From positions 80,001-144,000 of the forward strand of contig NW_027150034.1 of NCBI RefSeq assembly GCF_031143425.1: 64,000 bases of DNA, read 5' to 3'. Of this stretch, positions 24,514-38,460 are shown piece after piece. The stretch comes from Pleurodeles waltl (taxonomy: Eukaryota; Chordata; Amphibia; Caudata; Salamandridae). The position numbers and the translations under genes were made by a program. The notes below the pieces were generated by a model. The model was not told where the DNA came from, ran no database searches, and saw only the letters and a program-made list of their open reading frames with translations. The first letter of the stretch is position 1. Each line of letters opens with the position of its first letter.

Positions 24514-24528
24514 TTCGGGAGACTTGGG
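24514..24528 (+). promoter_or_regulatory. near-CENP-B-box motif 6
   Basis: In the unit at 24291, the counterpart of 12637. Confidence 0.25.
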
Positions 24529-25280
24529 GGAACGCTGGGTGGAATGAAATTTGTGGCTCCTCTCAGATTCCAGAACTTTCTGCCACAGAAATTTGAGGAA
24601 CATGTGTTTTGTTAGCCAAATTTTGAGGTTTGCAAAGGATTCTGGGTTACAGAACCTGGTCCGAGCACCGCAAGTCACCCCTCCTTGGATTCCCCTAGGT
24701 CTCTAGTTTCCAGAAATGCACAGGTTTGGTAGGTTTCCCTAGGTGCTGGCTGAGCTAGAGGCCAAAATCTACAGGTAGGCACTTCGCAAAAAACACCTCT
24801 GTTTTCTTTCAAAAATTTGGATGTGTCCACGTTGCGCTTTGGGGCGTTTCCTGTCGTGGGCGCTAGGCCTACCCACACAAGTGAGGTATCATTTTTATCG
24901 GGAGACTTGGGGGAACGCTGGGTGGAAGGAAATTTGTGGCTCCTCTCAGATTCCAGAACTTTCTGCCACAGAAATGTGAGGAACATGTGTTTTTTTAGCC
25001 AAATTTTGAGGTTTGCAAAGGATTCTGGGTAACAGAACCTGGTCCGAGCCCCGCAAGTCACCCCTCCTTGGATTTCCCCTAGGTCTCTAGTTTTCAGAAA
25101 TGAACAGGTTTGGTAGGTTTCCCTAGGAGCCGGCTGAGCTAGAGGCCAAAATCTACAGGTAGGCACTTCGCAAAAAACACCTCTGTTTTCTTTCAAAAAT
25201 TTGGATGTGTCCATGTTGTGCTTTGGGGCATTTCCTGTCGCGGGCTCTAGGCCTACCCACACAAGTGAGGTATCATTTTT

Positions 25281-25295
25281 TTCGGGAGACTTGGG
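25281..25295 (+). promoter_or_regulatory. near-CENP-B-box motif 7
   Basis: In the duplicated unit at 25058, immediately before the second a-f array. Confidence 0.25.
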
Positions 25296-25441
25296 GGAAC
25301 GCTGGGTGGAATGAAATTTGTGGCTCCTCTCAGATTCCAGAACTTTCTGCCACAGAAATTTGAGGAACATGTGTTTTGTTAGCCAAATTTTGAGGTTTGC
25401 AAAGGATTCTGGGTTACAGAACCTGGTCCGAGCACCGCAAG

Positions 25442-28400
25442 TCACCCCTCCTTGGATTCCCCTAGGTCTCTAGTTTCCAGAAATGCACAGGTTTGGTAGG
25501 TTTCCCTAGGTGCTGGCTGAGCTAGAGGCCAAAATCTACAGGTAGGCACTTCGCAAAAAACACCTCTGTTTTCTTTCAAAAATTTGGATGTGTCCACGTT
25601 GCGCTTTGGGGCGTTTCCTGTCGTGGGCGCTAGGCCTACCCACACAAGTGAGGTATCATTTTTATCGGGAGACTTGGGGGAACGCTGGGTGGAAGGAAAT
25701 TTGTGGCTCCTCTCAGATTCCAGAACTTTCTGCCACAGAAATGTGAGGAACATGTGTTTTTTTAGCCAAATTTTGAGGTTTGCAAAGGATTCTGGGTAAC
25801 AGAACCTGGTCCGAGCCCCGCAAGTCACCCCTCCTTGGATTCCCCTAGGTCTCTAGTTTTCAGAAATGCACAGGTCTGGTAGGTTTCCATAGTTGTCGGC
25901 TGAGCTAGAGGCCAAAATCTACAGGTAGGCACTTCGCAAAAAACACCTCTGTTTTCTTTCAAAAATTTGGATGTGTCCACGTTGCGCTTTGGGGCGTTTC
26001 CTGTCGCGGGCGCTAGGCCTACCCACACAAGTGAGGTATCATTTTTATCGGGAGACTTGGGGGAACGCTGGGTGGAAGGAAATTTGTGGCTCCTCTCAGA
26101 TTCCAGAACTTTCTGCCACAGAAATGTGAGGAACATGTGTTTTTTTAGCCAAATTTTGAGGTTTGCAAAGGATTCTGGGTAACAGAACCTGGTCCGAGCC
26201 CCGCAAGTCACCCCTCCTTGGATTCCCCTAGGTCTCTAGTTTTCAGAAATGCACAGATTTGGTAGGTTTCCCTAGGTGCCGGCTGAGCTAGAGGCCAAAA
26301 TCTACAGGTAGGCACTTTGCAAAAAACACCTCTGTTTTCTTTCAAAAATGTGGATGTGTCCACGTTGCGCTTTGGGGCGTTTCCTGTCGCGGACACTAGG
26401 CCTACCCACACAAGTGAGGTATCATTTTTATCGGGAGACTTGGGGGAACGCTGAGTGGAAGGAAATTTGTGGCTCCTCTCAGATTCCAGAACTTTCTGCC
26501 ACAGAAATGTGAGGAACATGTGTTTTTTTAGCCAAATTTTGAGGTTTGCAAAGGATTCTGGGTAACAGAAACTGGTCCGAGCCCTGCAAGTCACCCCTCC
26601 TTGGATTCCCCTAGGTCTTTAGTTTTCAGAAATGCACAGGTTTGGTAGGTTTCCCTAGGTGCCGGCTGAGCTAGAGGCCAAAATCTACAGGTAGGCACTT
26701 TGCAAAAAATACCTCTGTTTTCTTTAAAAAATGTGGATGTGTCCACGTTGCGCTTTGGGGCGTTTCCTGTCGCGGGCGCTAGGCCTACCCACACAAGTGA
26801 GGTATCATTTTTATCGGGAGACTTGGGGGAACGCTGGGTGGAAGGAAATTTGTGGCTCCTCTCAGATTCCAGAACTTTCTGCCACAGAAATGTGAGGAAC
26901 ATGTGTTTTTTTAGCCAAATTTTGAGGTTTGCAAAGGATTCTGGGTAACAGAACCTGGTCTGAGCCCCGCAAGTCAGCCCTCCTTGGATTCCCCTAGGTC
27001 TCTAGTTTTCAGAAATGCACAGGTTTGGTAGGTTTCCCTAGGTGCCGGCTGAGCTAGAGGCCAAACTCTACAGGTAGGCACTTCGCAAAAAACACCTCTG
27101 TTTTCTTTAAAAAATTTGGATGTGTCCACGTTGCGCTTTGGGGCGTTTCCTGTCGCGGGTGATAGGCCTACCCACACAAGTGAGGTATAATTTTTATCGG
27201 GAGACTTGGGGGAATGCTGGGTGGAATGAAATTTGTGGCTCCTCTCAGATTCCAGAACTTTCTGCCACAGAAATGTGAGGAACATGTGTTTTTTTAGCTA
27301 AATTTTTAGATTTGCAAAGGATTCTGGGTAACAGAACCTGGTCCGAGCCCCGCAAGTTACCCCTCCATGGATTCCCCTAGGTCTCTAGTTTTCAGAAATG
27401 CACAGGTTTGGTAGGTTTCCCTAGGTGCCGGCTGAGCTAGAGGCCAAAATCTACAGGTAGGCACTTCGCAAAAAACACCTCTGTTTTCTTTCAAAAATTT
27501 GGATGTGTCCACGTTGCGCTTTGGTGCGTTTCCTGTCGCGGGCGCTAGGCCTACCCACACAAGTGAGGTATCATTTTTATCGGGAGACTTGGGGGAACGC
27601 TGGATGGAAGGAAATTTGTGGCTCCTCTCAGATTCCAGAACTTTCTGCCACAGAAATGTGAGGAACATGTGTTTTTTTAGCCAAATTTTGAGGTTTGCAA
27701 AGGATTCTGGGTTACAGAACCTGGTCCGAGCACCGCAAGTCACCCCTCCTTGGATTCCCCTAGGTCTCTAGTTTCCAGAAATGCACAGGTTTGGTAGGTT
27801 TCCCTAGGTGCTGGCTGAGCTAGAGGCCAAAATCTACAGGTAGGCACTTCGCAAAAAACACCTCTGTTTTCTTTCAAAAATTTGGATGTGTCCACGTTGC
27901 GCTTTGGGGCGTTTCCTGTCGTGGGCGCTAGGCCTACCCACACAAGTGAGGTATCATTTTTATCGGGAGACTTGGGGGAACGCTGGGTGGAAGGAAATTT
28001 GTGGCTCCTCTCAGATTCCAGAACTTTCTGCCACAGAAATGTGAGGAACATGTGTTTTTTTAGCCAAATTTTGAGGTTTGCAAAGGATTCTGGGTAAGAG
28101 AACCTGGTCCGAGCCCCGCAAGTCACCCCTCCTTGGATTCCCCTAGGTCTCTAGTTTTCAGAAATGCACAGGTCTGGTAGGTTTCCATAGTTGTCGGCTG
28201 AGCTAGAGGCCAAAATCTACAGGTAGGCACTTTGCAAAAAACACCTCTGTTTTCTTTCAAAAATGTGGATGTGTCCACGTTGCGCTTTGGGGCGTTTCCT
28301 GTCGCGGACACTAGGCCTACCCACACAAGTGAGGTATCATTTTTATCGGGAGACTTGGGGGAACGCTGAGTGGAAGGAAATTTGTGGCTCCTCTCAGATT

Positions 28401-31400
28401 CCAGAACTTTCTGCCACAGAAATGTGAGGAACATGTGTTTTTTTAGCCAAATTTTGAGGTTTGCAAAGGATTCTGGGTAACAGAAACTGGTCCGAGCCCT
28501 GCAAGTCACCCCTCCTTGGATTCCCCTAGGTCTTTAGTTTTCAGAAATGCACAGGTTTGGTAGGTTTCCCTAGGTGCCGGCTGAGCTAGAGGCCAAAATC
28601 TACAGGTAGGCACTTCGCAAAAAATACCTCTGTTTTCTTTAAAAAATGTGGATGTGTCCACGTTGCGCTTTGGGGCGTTTCCTGTCGCGGGCGCTAGGCC
28701 TACCCACACAAGTGAGGTATCATTTTTATCGGGAGACTTGGGGGAACGCTGGGTGGAAGGAAATTTGTGGCTCCTCTCAGATTCCAGAACTTTCTGCCAC
28801 AGAAATGTGAGGAACATGTGTTTTTTTAGCCAAATTTTGAGGTTTGCAAAGGATTCTGGGTAACAGAACCTGGTCTGAGCCCCGCAAGTCAGCCCTCCTT
28901 GGATTCCCCTAGGTCTCTAGTTTTCAGAAATGCACAGGTTTGGTAGGTTTCCCTAGGTGCCGGCTGAGCTAGAGGCCAAACTCTACAGGTAGGCACTTCG
29001 CAAAAAACACCTCTGTTTTCTTTAAAAAATTTGGATGTGTCCACGTTGCGCTTTGGGGCGTTTCCTGTCGCGGGTGCTAGGCCTACCCACACAAGTGAGA
29101 TATAATTTTTATCGGGAGACTTGGGGGAACGCTGGGTGGAATGAAATTTGTGGCTCCTCTCAGATTCCAGAACTTTCTGCCACAGAAATGTGAGGAACAT
29201 GTGTTTTTTTAGCTAAATTTTTAGATTTGCAAAGGATTCTGGGTAACAGAACCTGGTCCGAGCCCCGCAAGTTACCCCTCCATGGATTCCCCTAGGTCTC
29301 TAGTTTTCAGAAATGCACAGGTTTGGTAGGTTTCCCTAGGTGCCGGCTGAGCTAGAGGCCAAAATCTACAGGTAGGCACTTCGCAAAAAACACCTCTGTT
29401 TTCTTTCAAAAATTTGGATGTGTCCACGTTGCGCTTTGGGGCGTTTCCTGTCGCGGGCGCTAGGCCTACCCACACAAGTGAGGTATCATTTTTATCGGGA
29501 GACTTGGGGGAACGCTGGATGGAAGGAAATTTGTGGCTCCTCTCAGATTCCAGAACTTTCTGCCACAGAAATGTGAGGAACATGTGTTTTTTTAGCCAAA
29601 TTTTGAGGTTTGCAAAGGATTCTGGGTTACAGAACCTGGTCCGAGCACCGCAAGTCACCCCTCCTTGGATTCCCCTAGGTCTCTAGTTTCCAGAAATGCA
29701 CAGGTTTGGTAGGTTTCCCTAGGTGCTGGCTGAGCTAGAGGCCAAAATCTACAGGTAGGCACTTCGCAAAAAACACCTCTGTTTTCTTTCAAAAATTTGG
29801 ATGTGTCCACGTTGCGCTTTGGGGCGTTTCCTGTCGTGGGCGCTAGGCCTACCCACACAAGTGAGGTATCATTTTTATCGAGAGACTTGGGGGAACGCTG
29901 GGTGGAAGGAAATTTGTGGCTCCTCTCAGATTCCAGAACTTTCTGCCACAGAAATGTGAGGAACATGTGTTTTTTTAGCCAAATTTTGAGGTTTGCAAAG
30001 GATTCTGGGTAACAGAACCTGGTCCGAGCCCCGCAAGTCACCCCTCCTTGGATTCCCCTAGGTCTCTAGTTTTCAGAAATGCACAGGTTTGGTAGGTTTC
30101 CCTAGGTGCCGGCTGAGCTAGAGGCCAAAATCTACAGGTAGGCACTTCGCAAAAAACACCTCTGTTTTCTTTCAAAAATTTGGATGTGTCCACGTTGCGC
30201 TTTGGGGCGTTTCCTGTCGCGGGCGCTAGGCCTACCCACACAAGTGAGGTATCATTTTTATCGGGAGACTTGGGGGAACGCTGGGTGGAAGGAAATTTGT
30301 GGCTCCTCTCAGATTCCAGAACTTTCTGCCACAGAAATGTGAGGAACATGTGTTTTTTTAGCCAAATTTTTAGGTTTGCAAAGGATTCTGGGTAACAGAA
30401 CCTGGTCCGAGACCCGCAAGTCACCCCTCCTTGGATTCCCCTAGGTCTCTAGTTTTCAGAAATGCACAGGTTTGGTAGGTTTCCCTAGGTGCCGGCTGAG
30501 CTAGAGGCCAAAATCTACAGGTAGGCACTTTGCAAAAAACACCTCTGTTTTCTTTCAAAAATGTGGATGTGTCCACGTTGCGCTTTGGGGCGTTTCCTGT
30601 CGCGGACACTAGGCCTACCCACACAAGTGAGGTATCATTTTTATCGGGAGACTTGGGGGAACGCTGAGTGGAAGGAAATTTGTGGCTCCTCTCAGATTCC
30701 AGAACTTTCTGCCACAGAAATGTGAGGAACATGTGTTTTTTTAGCCAAATTTTGAGGTTTGCAAAGGATTCTGGGTAACAGAAACTGGTCCGAGCCCTGC
30801 AAGTCACCCCTCCTTGGATTCCCCTAGGTCTTTAGTTTTCAGAAATGCACAGGTTTGGTAGGTTTCCCTAGGTGCCGGCTGAGCTAGAGGCCAAAATCTA
30901 CAGGTAGGCACTTCGCAAAAAATACCTCTGTTTTCTTTAAAAAATGTGGATGTGTCCACGTTGCGCTTTGGGGCGTTTCCTGTCGCGGGCGCTAGGCCTA
31001 CCCACACAAGTGAGGTATCATTTTTATCGGGAGACTTGGGGGAACGCTGGGTGGAAGGACATTTGTGGCTCCTCTCAGATTCCAGAACTTTCTGCCACAG
31101 AAATGTGAGGAACATGTGTTTTTTTAGCCAAATTTTGAGGTTTGCAAAGGATTCTGGGTAACAGAACCTGGTCTGAGCCCCGCAAGTCAGCCCTCCTTGG
31201 ATTCCCCTAGGTCTCTAGTTTTCAGAAATGCACAGGTTTGGTAGGTTTCCCTAGGTGCCGGCTGAGCTAGAGGCCAAACTCTACAGGTAGGCACTTCGCA
31301 AAAAACACCTCTGTTTTCTTTAAAAAATTTGGATGTGTCCACGTTGCGCTTTGGGGCGTTTCCTGTCGCGGGTGCTAGGCCTACCCACACAAGTGAGGTA

Positions 31401-31952
31401 TAATTTTTATCGGGAGACTTGGGGGAACGCTGGGTGGAATGAAATTTGTGGCTCCTCTCAGATTCCAGAACTTTCTGCCACAGAAATGTGAGGAACATGT
31501 GTTTTTTTAGCTAAATTTTTAGATTTGCAAAGGATTCTGGGTAACAGAACCTGGTCCGAGCCCCGCAAGTTACCACTCCATGGATTCCCCTAGGTCTCTA
31601 GTTTTCAGAAATGCACAGGTTTGGTAGGTTTCCCTAGGTGCCGGCTGAGCTAGAGGCCAAAATCTACAGGTAGGCACTTCGCAAAAAACACCTCTGTTTT
31701 CTTTCAAAAATTTGGATGTGTCCACGTTGCGCTTTGGGGCGTTTCCTGTCGCGGGCGCTAGGCCTACCCACACAAGTGAGGTATCATTTTTATCGGGAGA
31801 CTTGGGGGAACGCTGGATGGAAGGAAATTTGTGGCTCCTCTCAGATTCCAGAACTTTCTGCCACAGAAATGTGAGGAACATGTGTTTTTTTAGCCAAATT
31901 TTGAGGTTTGCAAAGGATTCTTGGTAACAGAACCTGGTCCGAGCCCCGCAAG
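25442..31952. repeat. second a-f higher-order array
   Basis: Order by unit start: a 25442, b 25825, c 26208, d 26591, e 26974, f 27357, a 27740, b/c hybrid 28123, d 28506, e 28889, f 29272, a 29655, b-like 30038, c 30421, d 30804, e 31187, f 31570. All 17 units are 383 bp. The f at 31570 carries the same 'ttaccactcc' change as 17011 and 20458, linking it to the first array. The period is six monomers except where the hybrid shortens it to five. Confidence 0.9.
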
Positions 31953-33486
31953 TTACACCTCCTTGGATTCCCCTAGGTCTCTAGTTGTCAGAAATGCACA
32001 GGTTTGGTAGGTTTCCCCAGGTGCCGGCTGAGTTAGAGGCCAAAATCTACAGGTAGGCACTTCGCAAAAAACACCTCTGTTTTCTTTAAAAAATTTGGAT
32101 GTGTCCACGTTGCGCTTTGGGGCGTTTCCTGTCGTGGGCGCTAGGCCTACCCACACAAGTGAGGTATCATTTTTATCGGGAGACTTGGGGGAACGCTGGG
32201 TGGAATGAAATTTGTGGCTCCTCTCAGATTCCAGAACTTTCTGCCACAGAAATGTGAGGAACATGTGTTTTTTTAGCCAAATTTTGAGGTTTGCAAAGGA
32301 TTCTGGGTAACAGAACCTGGTCCGAGCCCCGCAAGTCACCCCTCCTTGGATTCCCCTAGGTCTCTAGTTTTCAGAAATGCACAGGTTTGGTAGGTTTCCC
32401 TAGGTGCCGGCTGAGCTAGGGGCCAAAATCTACAGGTAGGCACTTCGCAAAAAACACCTCTGTTTTCTTTCAAAAATGTGTATGTGTCCACGTTGCGCTT
32501 TGGGGCGTTTCCTGTCGCGGGCGCAAGGCCTACCCACACAAGTGAGGTATCATTTTTATCGGGAGACTTGGGGGAACGCTGGGTGGAAGGAAATTTGTGG
32601 CTCCTCTCAGATTCCAGAACTTTCTGCCACAGAAATGTGAGGAACATGTGTTTTTTTAGCCACATTTTGTGGTTTGCAAAGGATTCTGGGTAACAGAACC
32701 TGGTCCGAGCCCCGTAAGTCACCCCTCCTTGGATTTCCCCTAGGTCTCTAGTTTTCAGAAATGCACAGGTTTGGTAGGTTTCCCTAGGTGCCGGCTGAGC
32801 TAGAGGCAAAAATCTACAGGTAGGCACTTTGCAAAAAACACCTCTGTTTTCTTTAAAAAGTTTGGATGTGTCCACGTTTCGCTTTGGGGCGTTTCCTGTC
32901 GCGGGCGCTAGGCCTACCCACACAAGTGAGGTATCATTTTTATCGGGAGACTTGGGGGAACGCTGGGTGGAAGGACATTTGTGGCTCCTCTCAGATTCCA
33001 GAACTTTCTGCCACAGAAATCTGAGGAACATGTGTTTTTTTAGCCACATTTTGAGGTTTGCAAAGGATTCTGGGTAACAGAACCTGGTCCGAGCCCCGCA
33101 AGTCACCCCTCCTTGGATTTCCCCTAGGTCTCTAGTTTTCAGAAATGCACAGGTTTGGTAGGTTTCCCTAGGTGCCGGCTGAGCTAGAGGCCAAAATCTA
33201 CAGGTAGGCACTTCGCAAAAAACACCTCTGTTTTCTTTAAAAAATTTGGATGTGTCCACGTTGCGCTTTGGGGCGTTTCCTGTCGCGGGTGCTAGGCCTA
33301 CCCACACAAGTGAGGTATCATTTTTATCGGGAGACTTGGGGGAACGCTGGGTGGAAGGAAATTTGTGGCTCCTCTCAGATTCCAGAACTTTCTGCCACAG
33401 AAATGTGAGGAACATGTGTTTTTTTAGCCACATTTTGAGGTTTGCAAAGGATTCTGAGTAACAGAACCTGGTCCGAGCCCCGCAAG
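31953..33486. repeat. i/K-like four-monomer cassette, copy 1
   Basis: Monomers at 31953, 32336, 32719 and 33103. Markers are 'gctaggggcc' and 'gcgcaagg' (32336), 'cattttgtggtttgc' near 32663, 'cccgtaagtc' near 32710, and 'cgtttcgc' with 'gaaggacatttg' (32719). It recurs at 43831-45363 at an offset of about 11878 bp. The left part of 31953 is type g and its right part is type a'. Confidence 0.85.
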
Positions 33487-35785
33487 TTACCCCTCCATGG
33501 ATTCCCCTACGTCTCTAGTTTTCAGAAATGCACAGGTTTGGTAGGTTTCCCTGGGTTCCGGCTGAGCTAGAGGCCAAAATCTACAGGTAGGCACTTCGCA
33601 AAAAATACCTCTGTTTTCTTTAAAAAATGTGGATGTGTCCACGTTGCGCTTTGGGGCGTTTCCTGTCGCGGGCGCTAGGCCTACCCACACAAGTGAGGTA
33701 TCATTTTTATCGGGAGACTTGGGGGAACGCTGCGTGGAATGAAATTTGTGGCTCCTCTCAGATTCCAGAACTTTCTGCCACAGAAATGTGAGGAACATGT
33801 GTTTTTTTAGCCAAATTTTGAGGTTTGCAAAGATTTCTGGGTAACAGAACCTGGTCTGAGCCCCGCAAGTCAGCCCTCCTTGGATTCCCCTAGGTCTCTA
33901 GTTTTCAGAAATGCACAGGTTTGGTAGGTTTCCCTAGGTGCCGGCTGAGCTAGAGGCCAAACTCTACAGGTAGGCACTTCGCAAAAAACACCTCTGTTTT
34001 CTTTAAAAAATTTGGATGTGTCCACGTTGCGCTTTGGGGCGTTTCCTGTCGCGGGTGCTAGGCCTACCCACACAAGTGAGGTATAATTTTTATCGGGAGA
34101 CTTGGGGGAACGCTGGGTGGAATGAAATTTGTGGCTCCTCTCAGATTCCAGAACTTTCTGCCACAGAAATGTGAGGAACATGTGTTTTTTTAGCTAAATT
34201 TTTAGATTTGCAAAGGATTCTGGGTAACAGAACCTGGTCCGAGCCCCGCAAGTTACCCCTCCATGGATTCCCCTAGGTCTCTAGTTTTCAGAAATGCACA
34301 GGTTTGGTAGGTTTCCCTAGGTGCCGGCTGAGCTAGAGGCCAAAATCTACAGGTAGGCACTTCGCAAAAAACACCTCTGTTTTCTTTCAAAAATTTGGAT
34401 GTGTCCACGTTGCGCTTTGGTGCGTTTCCTGTCGCGGGCGCTAGGCCTACCCACACAAGTGAGGTATCATTTTTATCGGGAGACTTGGGGGAACGCTGGA
34501 TGGAAGGAAATTTGTGGCTCCTCTCAGATTCCAGAACTTTCTGCCACAGAAATGTGAGGAACATGTGTTTTTTTAGCCAAATTTTGAGGTTTGCAAAGGA
34601 TTCTGGGTAACAGAACCTGGTCCGAGCCCCGCAAGTTACACCTCCTTGGATTCCCCTAGGTCTCTAGTTGTCAGAAATGCACAGGTTTGGTAGGTTTCCC
34701 TAGGTGCCGGCTGAGTTAGAGGCTAAAATCTACAGGTAGGCACTTCGCAAAAAACACCTCTGTTTTCTTTCAAAAATTTGGATGTGTCCACGTTGCGCTT
34801 TGGGGCGTTTCGTGTCACGGGCGCTAGGCCTACCCACACAAGTGAGGTATCATTTTTATCGGGAGACTTGGGGGAACGCTGGGTGGAAGGAAATTTGTGG
34901 CTCCTCTCAGATTCCAGAACTTTCTGCCACAGAAATGTGAGGAACATGTGTTTTTTTAGCCAAATTTTGAGGTTTGCAAAGGATTCTGGGTAACAGAACC
35001 TGGTCCGAGCCCCGCAAGTCACCCCTCCTTGGATTTCCCCTAGGTCTCTAGTTTTCAGAAATGAACAGGTTTTGTAGGTTTCCCTAGGTGCCGGCTGAGC
35101 TAGAGGCCAAAATCTACAGGTAGGCACTTCGCAAAAAACACCTCTGTTTTCTTTCAAAAATTTGGATGTGTCCACGTTGTGCTTTGGGGCATTTCCTGTC
35201 GCGGGCTCTATGCCTACCCACACAAGTGAGGTATAATTTTTATCGGGAGACTTGGGGGAACGCTGGGTGGAATGAAATTTGTGGCTCCTCTCAGATTCCA
35301 GAACTTTCTGCCACAGAAATGTGAGGAACATGTGTTTTGTTAGCCAAATTTTGAGGTTTGCAAAGGATTCTGGGTTACAGAACCTGGTCCGAGCCCCGCA
35401 AGTCACCCCTCCTTGGATTCCCCTAGGTCTTTAGTTTTCAGAAATGCACAGGTTTGGTAGGTTTCCCTAGGTGCTGGCTGAGCTAGAGGCCAAAATCTAC
35501 AGGTAGGCACTTCGCAAAAAACACCTCTGTTTTCTTTAAAAAATTTGGATGTGTCCACGTTGCGCTTTGGGGCGTTTCCTGTCGTGGGCGCTAGGCCTAC
35601 CCACACAAGTGAGGTATCATTTTTATCGGGAGACTTGGGGGAACGCTGGGTGGAATGAAATTTGTGGCTCCTCTCAGATTCCAGAACTTTCTGCCACAGA
35701 AATGTGAGGAACATGTGTTTTTTTAGCCAAATTTTGAGGTTTGCAAAGGATTCTGGGTAACAGAACCTGGTCCGAGCCCCGCAAG
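33487..35785. repeat. j/d-e-f-g-h-a' segment
   Basis: Begins with a hybrid at 33487 (type j left, type d right, with private 'ctgcgtggaatg'), followed by e 33870, f 34253, g 34636, h 35019 (384 bp, 'aggttttgtagg') and a' 35403. f-g-h-a' matches 50728-52260 at an offset of 16475 bp. The 'ggttttgtagg' change in h is shared with 49578 and 51494 but not with 21224, 43447, 57241 or 58775. Confidence 0.87.
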
Positions 35786-36535
35786 TCACCCCTCCTTGGA
35801 TTCCCCTAGGTCTCTAGTTTTCAGAAATGCACAGGTTTGGTAGGTTTCCCTAGGTGCCGGCTGAGCTAGAGGCAAAAATCTACAGGTAGGCACTTCGCAA
35901 AAAACACCTCTGTTTTCTTTAAAAAGTTTGGATGTGTCCACGTTTCGCTTTGGGGCGTTTCCTGTCGCGGGCGCTAGGCCTACCCACACAAGTGAGGTAT
36001 CATTTTTATCGGGAGACTTGGGGGAACGCTGGGTGGAAGGACATTTGTGGCTCCTCTCAGATTCCAGAACTTTCTGCCACAGAAATGTGAGGAACATGTG
36101 TTTTTTTAGCCAAATTTTGAGGTTTGCAAAGGATTCTGGGTAACAGAACCTGGTCCGAGCCCTGCAAGTCACCCCTCCTTGGATTTCCCCTAGGTCTCTA
36201 GTTTTCAGAAATGCACAGGTTTGGTAGGTTTCCCTAGGTGCCGGCTGAGCTAAAGGCCAAAATCTACAGGTAGGCACTTCGCAAAAAACACCTCTGTTTT
36301 CTTTCAAAAATTTGGATGTGTCCACCTTGCGCTTTGGGGCGTTTCCTGTCGCGGGCGCTAGGCCTACCCACACAAGTGAGGTATCATTTTTATCGGGAGA
36401 CTTGGGGGAACGCTGGGTGGAAGGAAATTTGTGGCTCCTCTCAGATTCCAGAACTTTCTGCCACAGAAATGTGAGGAACATGTGTTTTTTTAGCCAAATT
36501 TTGAGGTTTGCAAAGGATTCTGGGTAAAGAAACCT

Positions 36536-36546
36536 GGTTCGATCCC
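36536..36546 (+). promoter_or_regulatory. B-box-like variant 2
   Basis: Same 11 bases in the 36169 unit of K version 1. Confidence 0.3.
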
Positions 36547-38449
36547 CGCAAGTCACACCTCCTTGGATTCCCCTAGGTCTCTAGTTTTCAGAAATGCACA
36601 GGTTTGGTAGGTTTCCTTAGTTGCCAGCTGAGCTAGAGGCCAAAATCTACAGGTAGGCACTTCGCAAAAAACACCTCTGTTTTCTTTCAAAAATTTGGAT
36701 GTGTCCACGTTGCGCTTTGGGGCGTTTCCTGTCGCGGGCGCTAGGCCTACCCACACAAGTGAGGTATCATTTTTATCGGGAGACTTGGGGGAACGCTGGG
36801 TGGAAGGAAATTTGTGGCTCCTCTCAGATTCCAGAACTTTCTGCCACAGAAATGTGAGGAACATGTGTTTTTTTAGCCAAATTTTGAGGTTTGCAAAGGA
36901 TTCTGGGTAACAGAACCTGGTCCGAGCCCCGCAAGTCACCCCTCCTTGGATTCCCCTAGGTCTCTAGTTTTCAGAAATGCACAGGTTTGGTAGGTTTCCA
37001 TAGTTGTCGGCTGAGCTAGAGGCCAAAATCTACAGGTAGGCACTTCGCAAAAAACACCTCTGTTTTCTTTTAAAAATTTGGATGTGTCCACGTTGCGCTT
37101 TGGGGCGTTTCCTGTCGCGGGCGCTAGGCCTACCCACACAAGTGAGGTATCATTTTTATCGGGAGACTTGGGGGAACGCTGGGTGGAAGGAAATTTGTGG
37201 CTCCTCTCAGATTCCAGAACTTTTGGCACAGAAATGTGAGGAACATGTGTTTTTTTAGCCAAATTTTGAGGTTTGCAAAGGATTCTGGGTAACAGAACCT
37301 GGTCCGAGCCCCGCAAGTCACCCCTCCTTGGATTCCCCTAGGTCTCTAGTTTTCAGAAATGCACAGGTTTGGTAGGTTTCCCTAGGTGCCGGCTGAGCTA
37401 GAGGCCAAAATCTACAGGTAGGCACTTCGCAATAAACACCTCTGTTTTCTTTAAAAAATGTGGATGTGTCCACGTTGCGCTTTGGGGCGTTTCCTGTCGC
37501 GGGCGCTAGGCCTACCCACACAAGTGAGGTATCATTTTTATCGGGAGACTTGGGGGAACGCTGAGTGGAAGGAAATTTGTGGCTCCTCTCAGATTCCAGA
37601 ACTTTCTGCCACAGAAATGTGAGGAACATGTGTTTTTTTAGCCAAATTTTGAGGTTTGCAAAGGATTCTGGGTAACAGAACCTGGTCCGAGCCCTGCAAG
37701 TCACCCCTCCTTGGATTCCCCTAGGTCTCTAGTTTTCAGAAATGCACAGGTTTGGTAGGTTTCCCTAGGTGCCGGCTGAGCTAGAGGCAAAAATCTACAG
37801 GTAGGCACTTCGCAAAAAATACCTCTGTTTTCTTTAAAAAGTTTGGATGTGTCCACGTTTCGCTTTGGGGCGTTTCCTGTCGCGGGCGCTAGGCCTACCC
37901 ACACAAGTGAGGTATCATTTTTATCGGGAGACTTGGGGGAACGCTGGGTGGAATGAAATTTGTGGCTCCTCTCAGATTCCAGAACTTTCTGCCACAGAAA
38001 TGTGAGGAACATGTGTTTTTTTAGCCAAATTTTGAGGTTTGCAAAGGATTCTGGGTAACAGAACCTGGTCCGAGCCCCGCAAGTCATCCCTCCTTGGATT
38101 CCCCTAGGTCTCTAGTTTTCAGAAATGCACAGGTTTGGTAGGTTTCCCTAGGTGCTGGCTGAGCTAGAGGCCAAAATCTACAGGTAGGCACTTCGCAAAA
38201 AACACCTCTGTTTTCTTTCAAAAATTTGGATGTGTCCACGTTGCGCTTTGGGGCGTTTCCTGTCGCGGGCGCTAGGCCTACCCACACAAGTGAGGTATCA
38301 TTTTTATCGGGAGACTTGGGGGAACGCTGGGTGGAAGGAAATTTGTGGCTCCTCTCAGATTCCAGAACTTTCTGCCACAGAAATGTGAGGAACATGTGTT
38401 TTTTTAGCCAAATTTTGAGGTTTGCAAAGGATTCTGGGTAAAGAAACCT

Positions 38450-38460
38450 GGTTCGATCCC
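38450..38460 (+). promoter_or_regulatory. B-box-like variant 3
   Basis: Same variant in the 38084 unit. It is followed one monomer later by another. Confidence 0.3.

Larger units (their letters stand above)
22667..25441. repeat. copy of 10.8-13.2 kb with an extra dimer
   Basis: Matches 10790-13197 at an offset of 11877 bp to about 25074. The pair of monomers at 24291-25057 is then repeated at 25058-25824 (767 bp, one 384 and one 383 unit). After that extra dimer the match to the earlier region resumes at an offset of 12644 bp. Confidence 0.88.
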
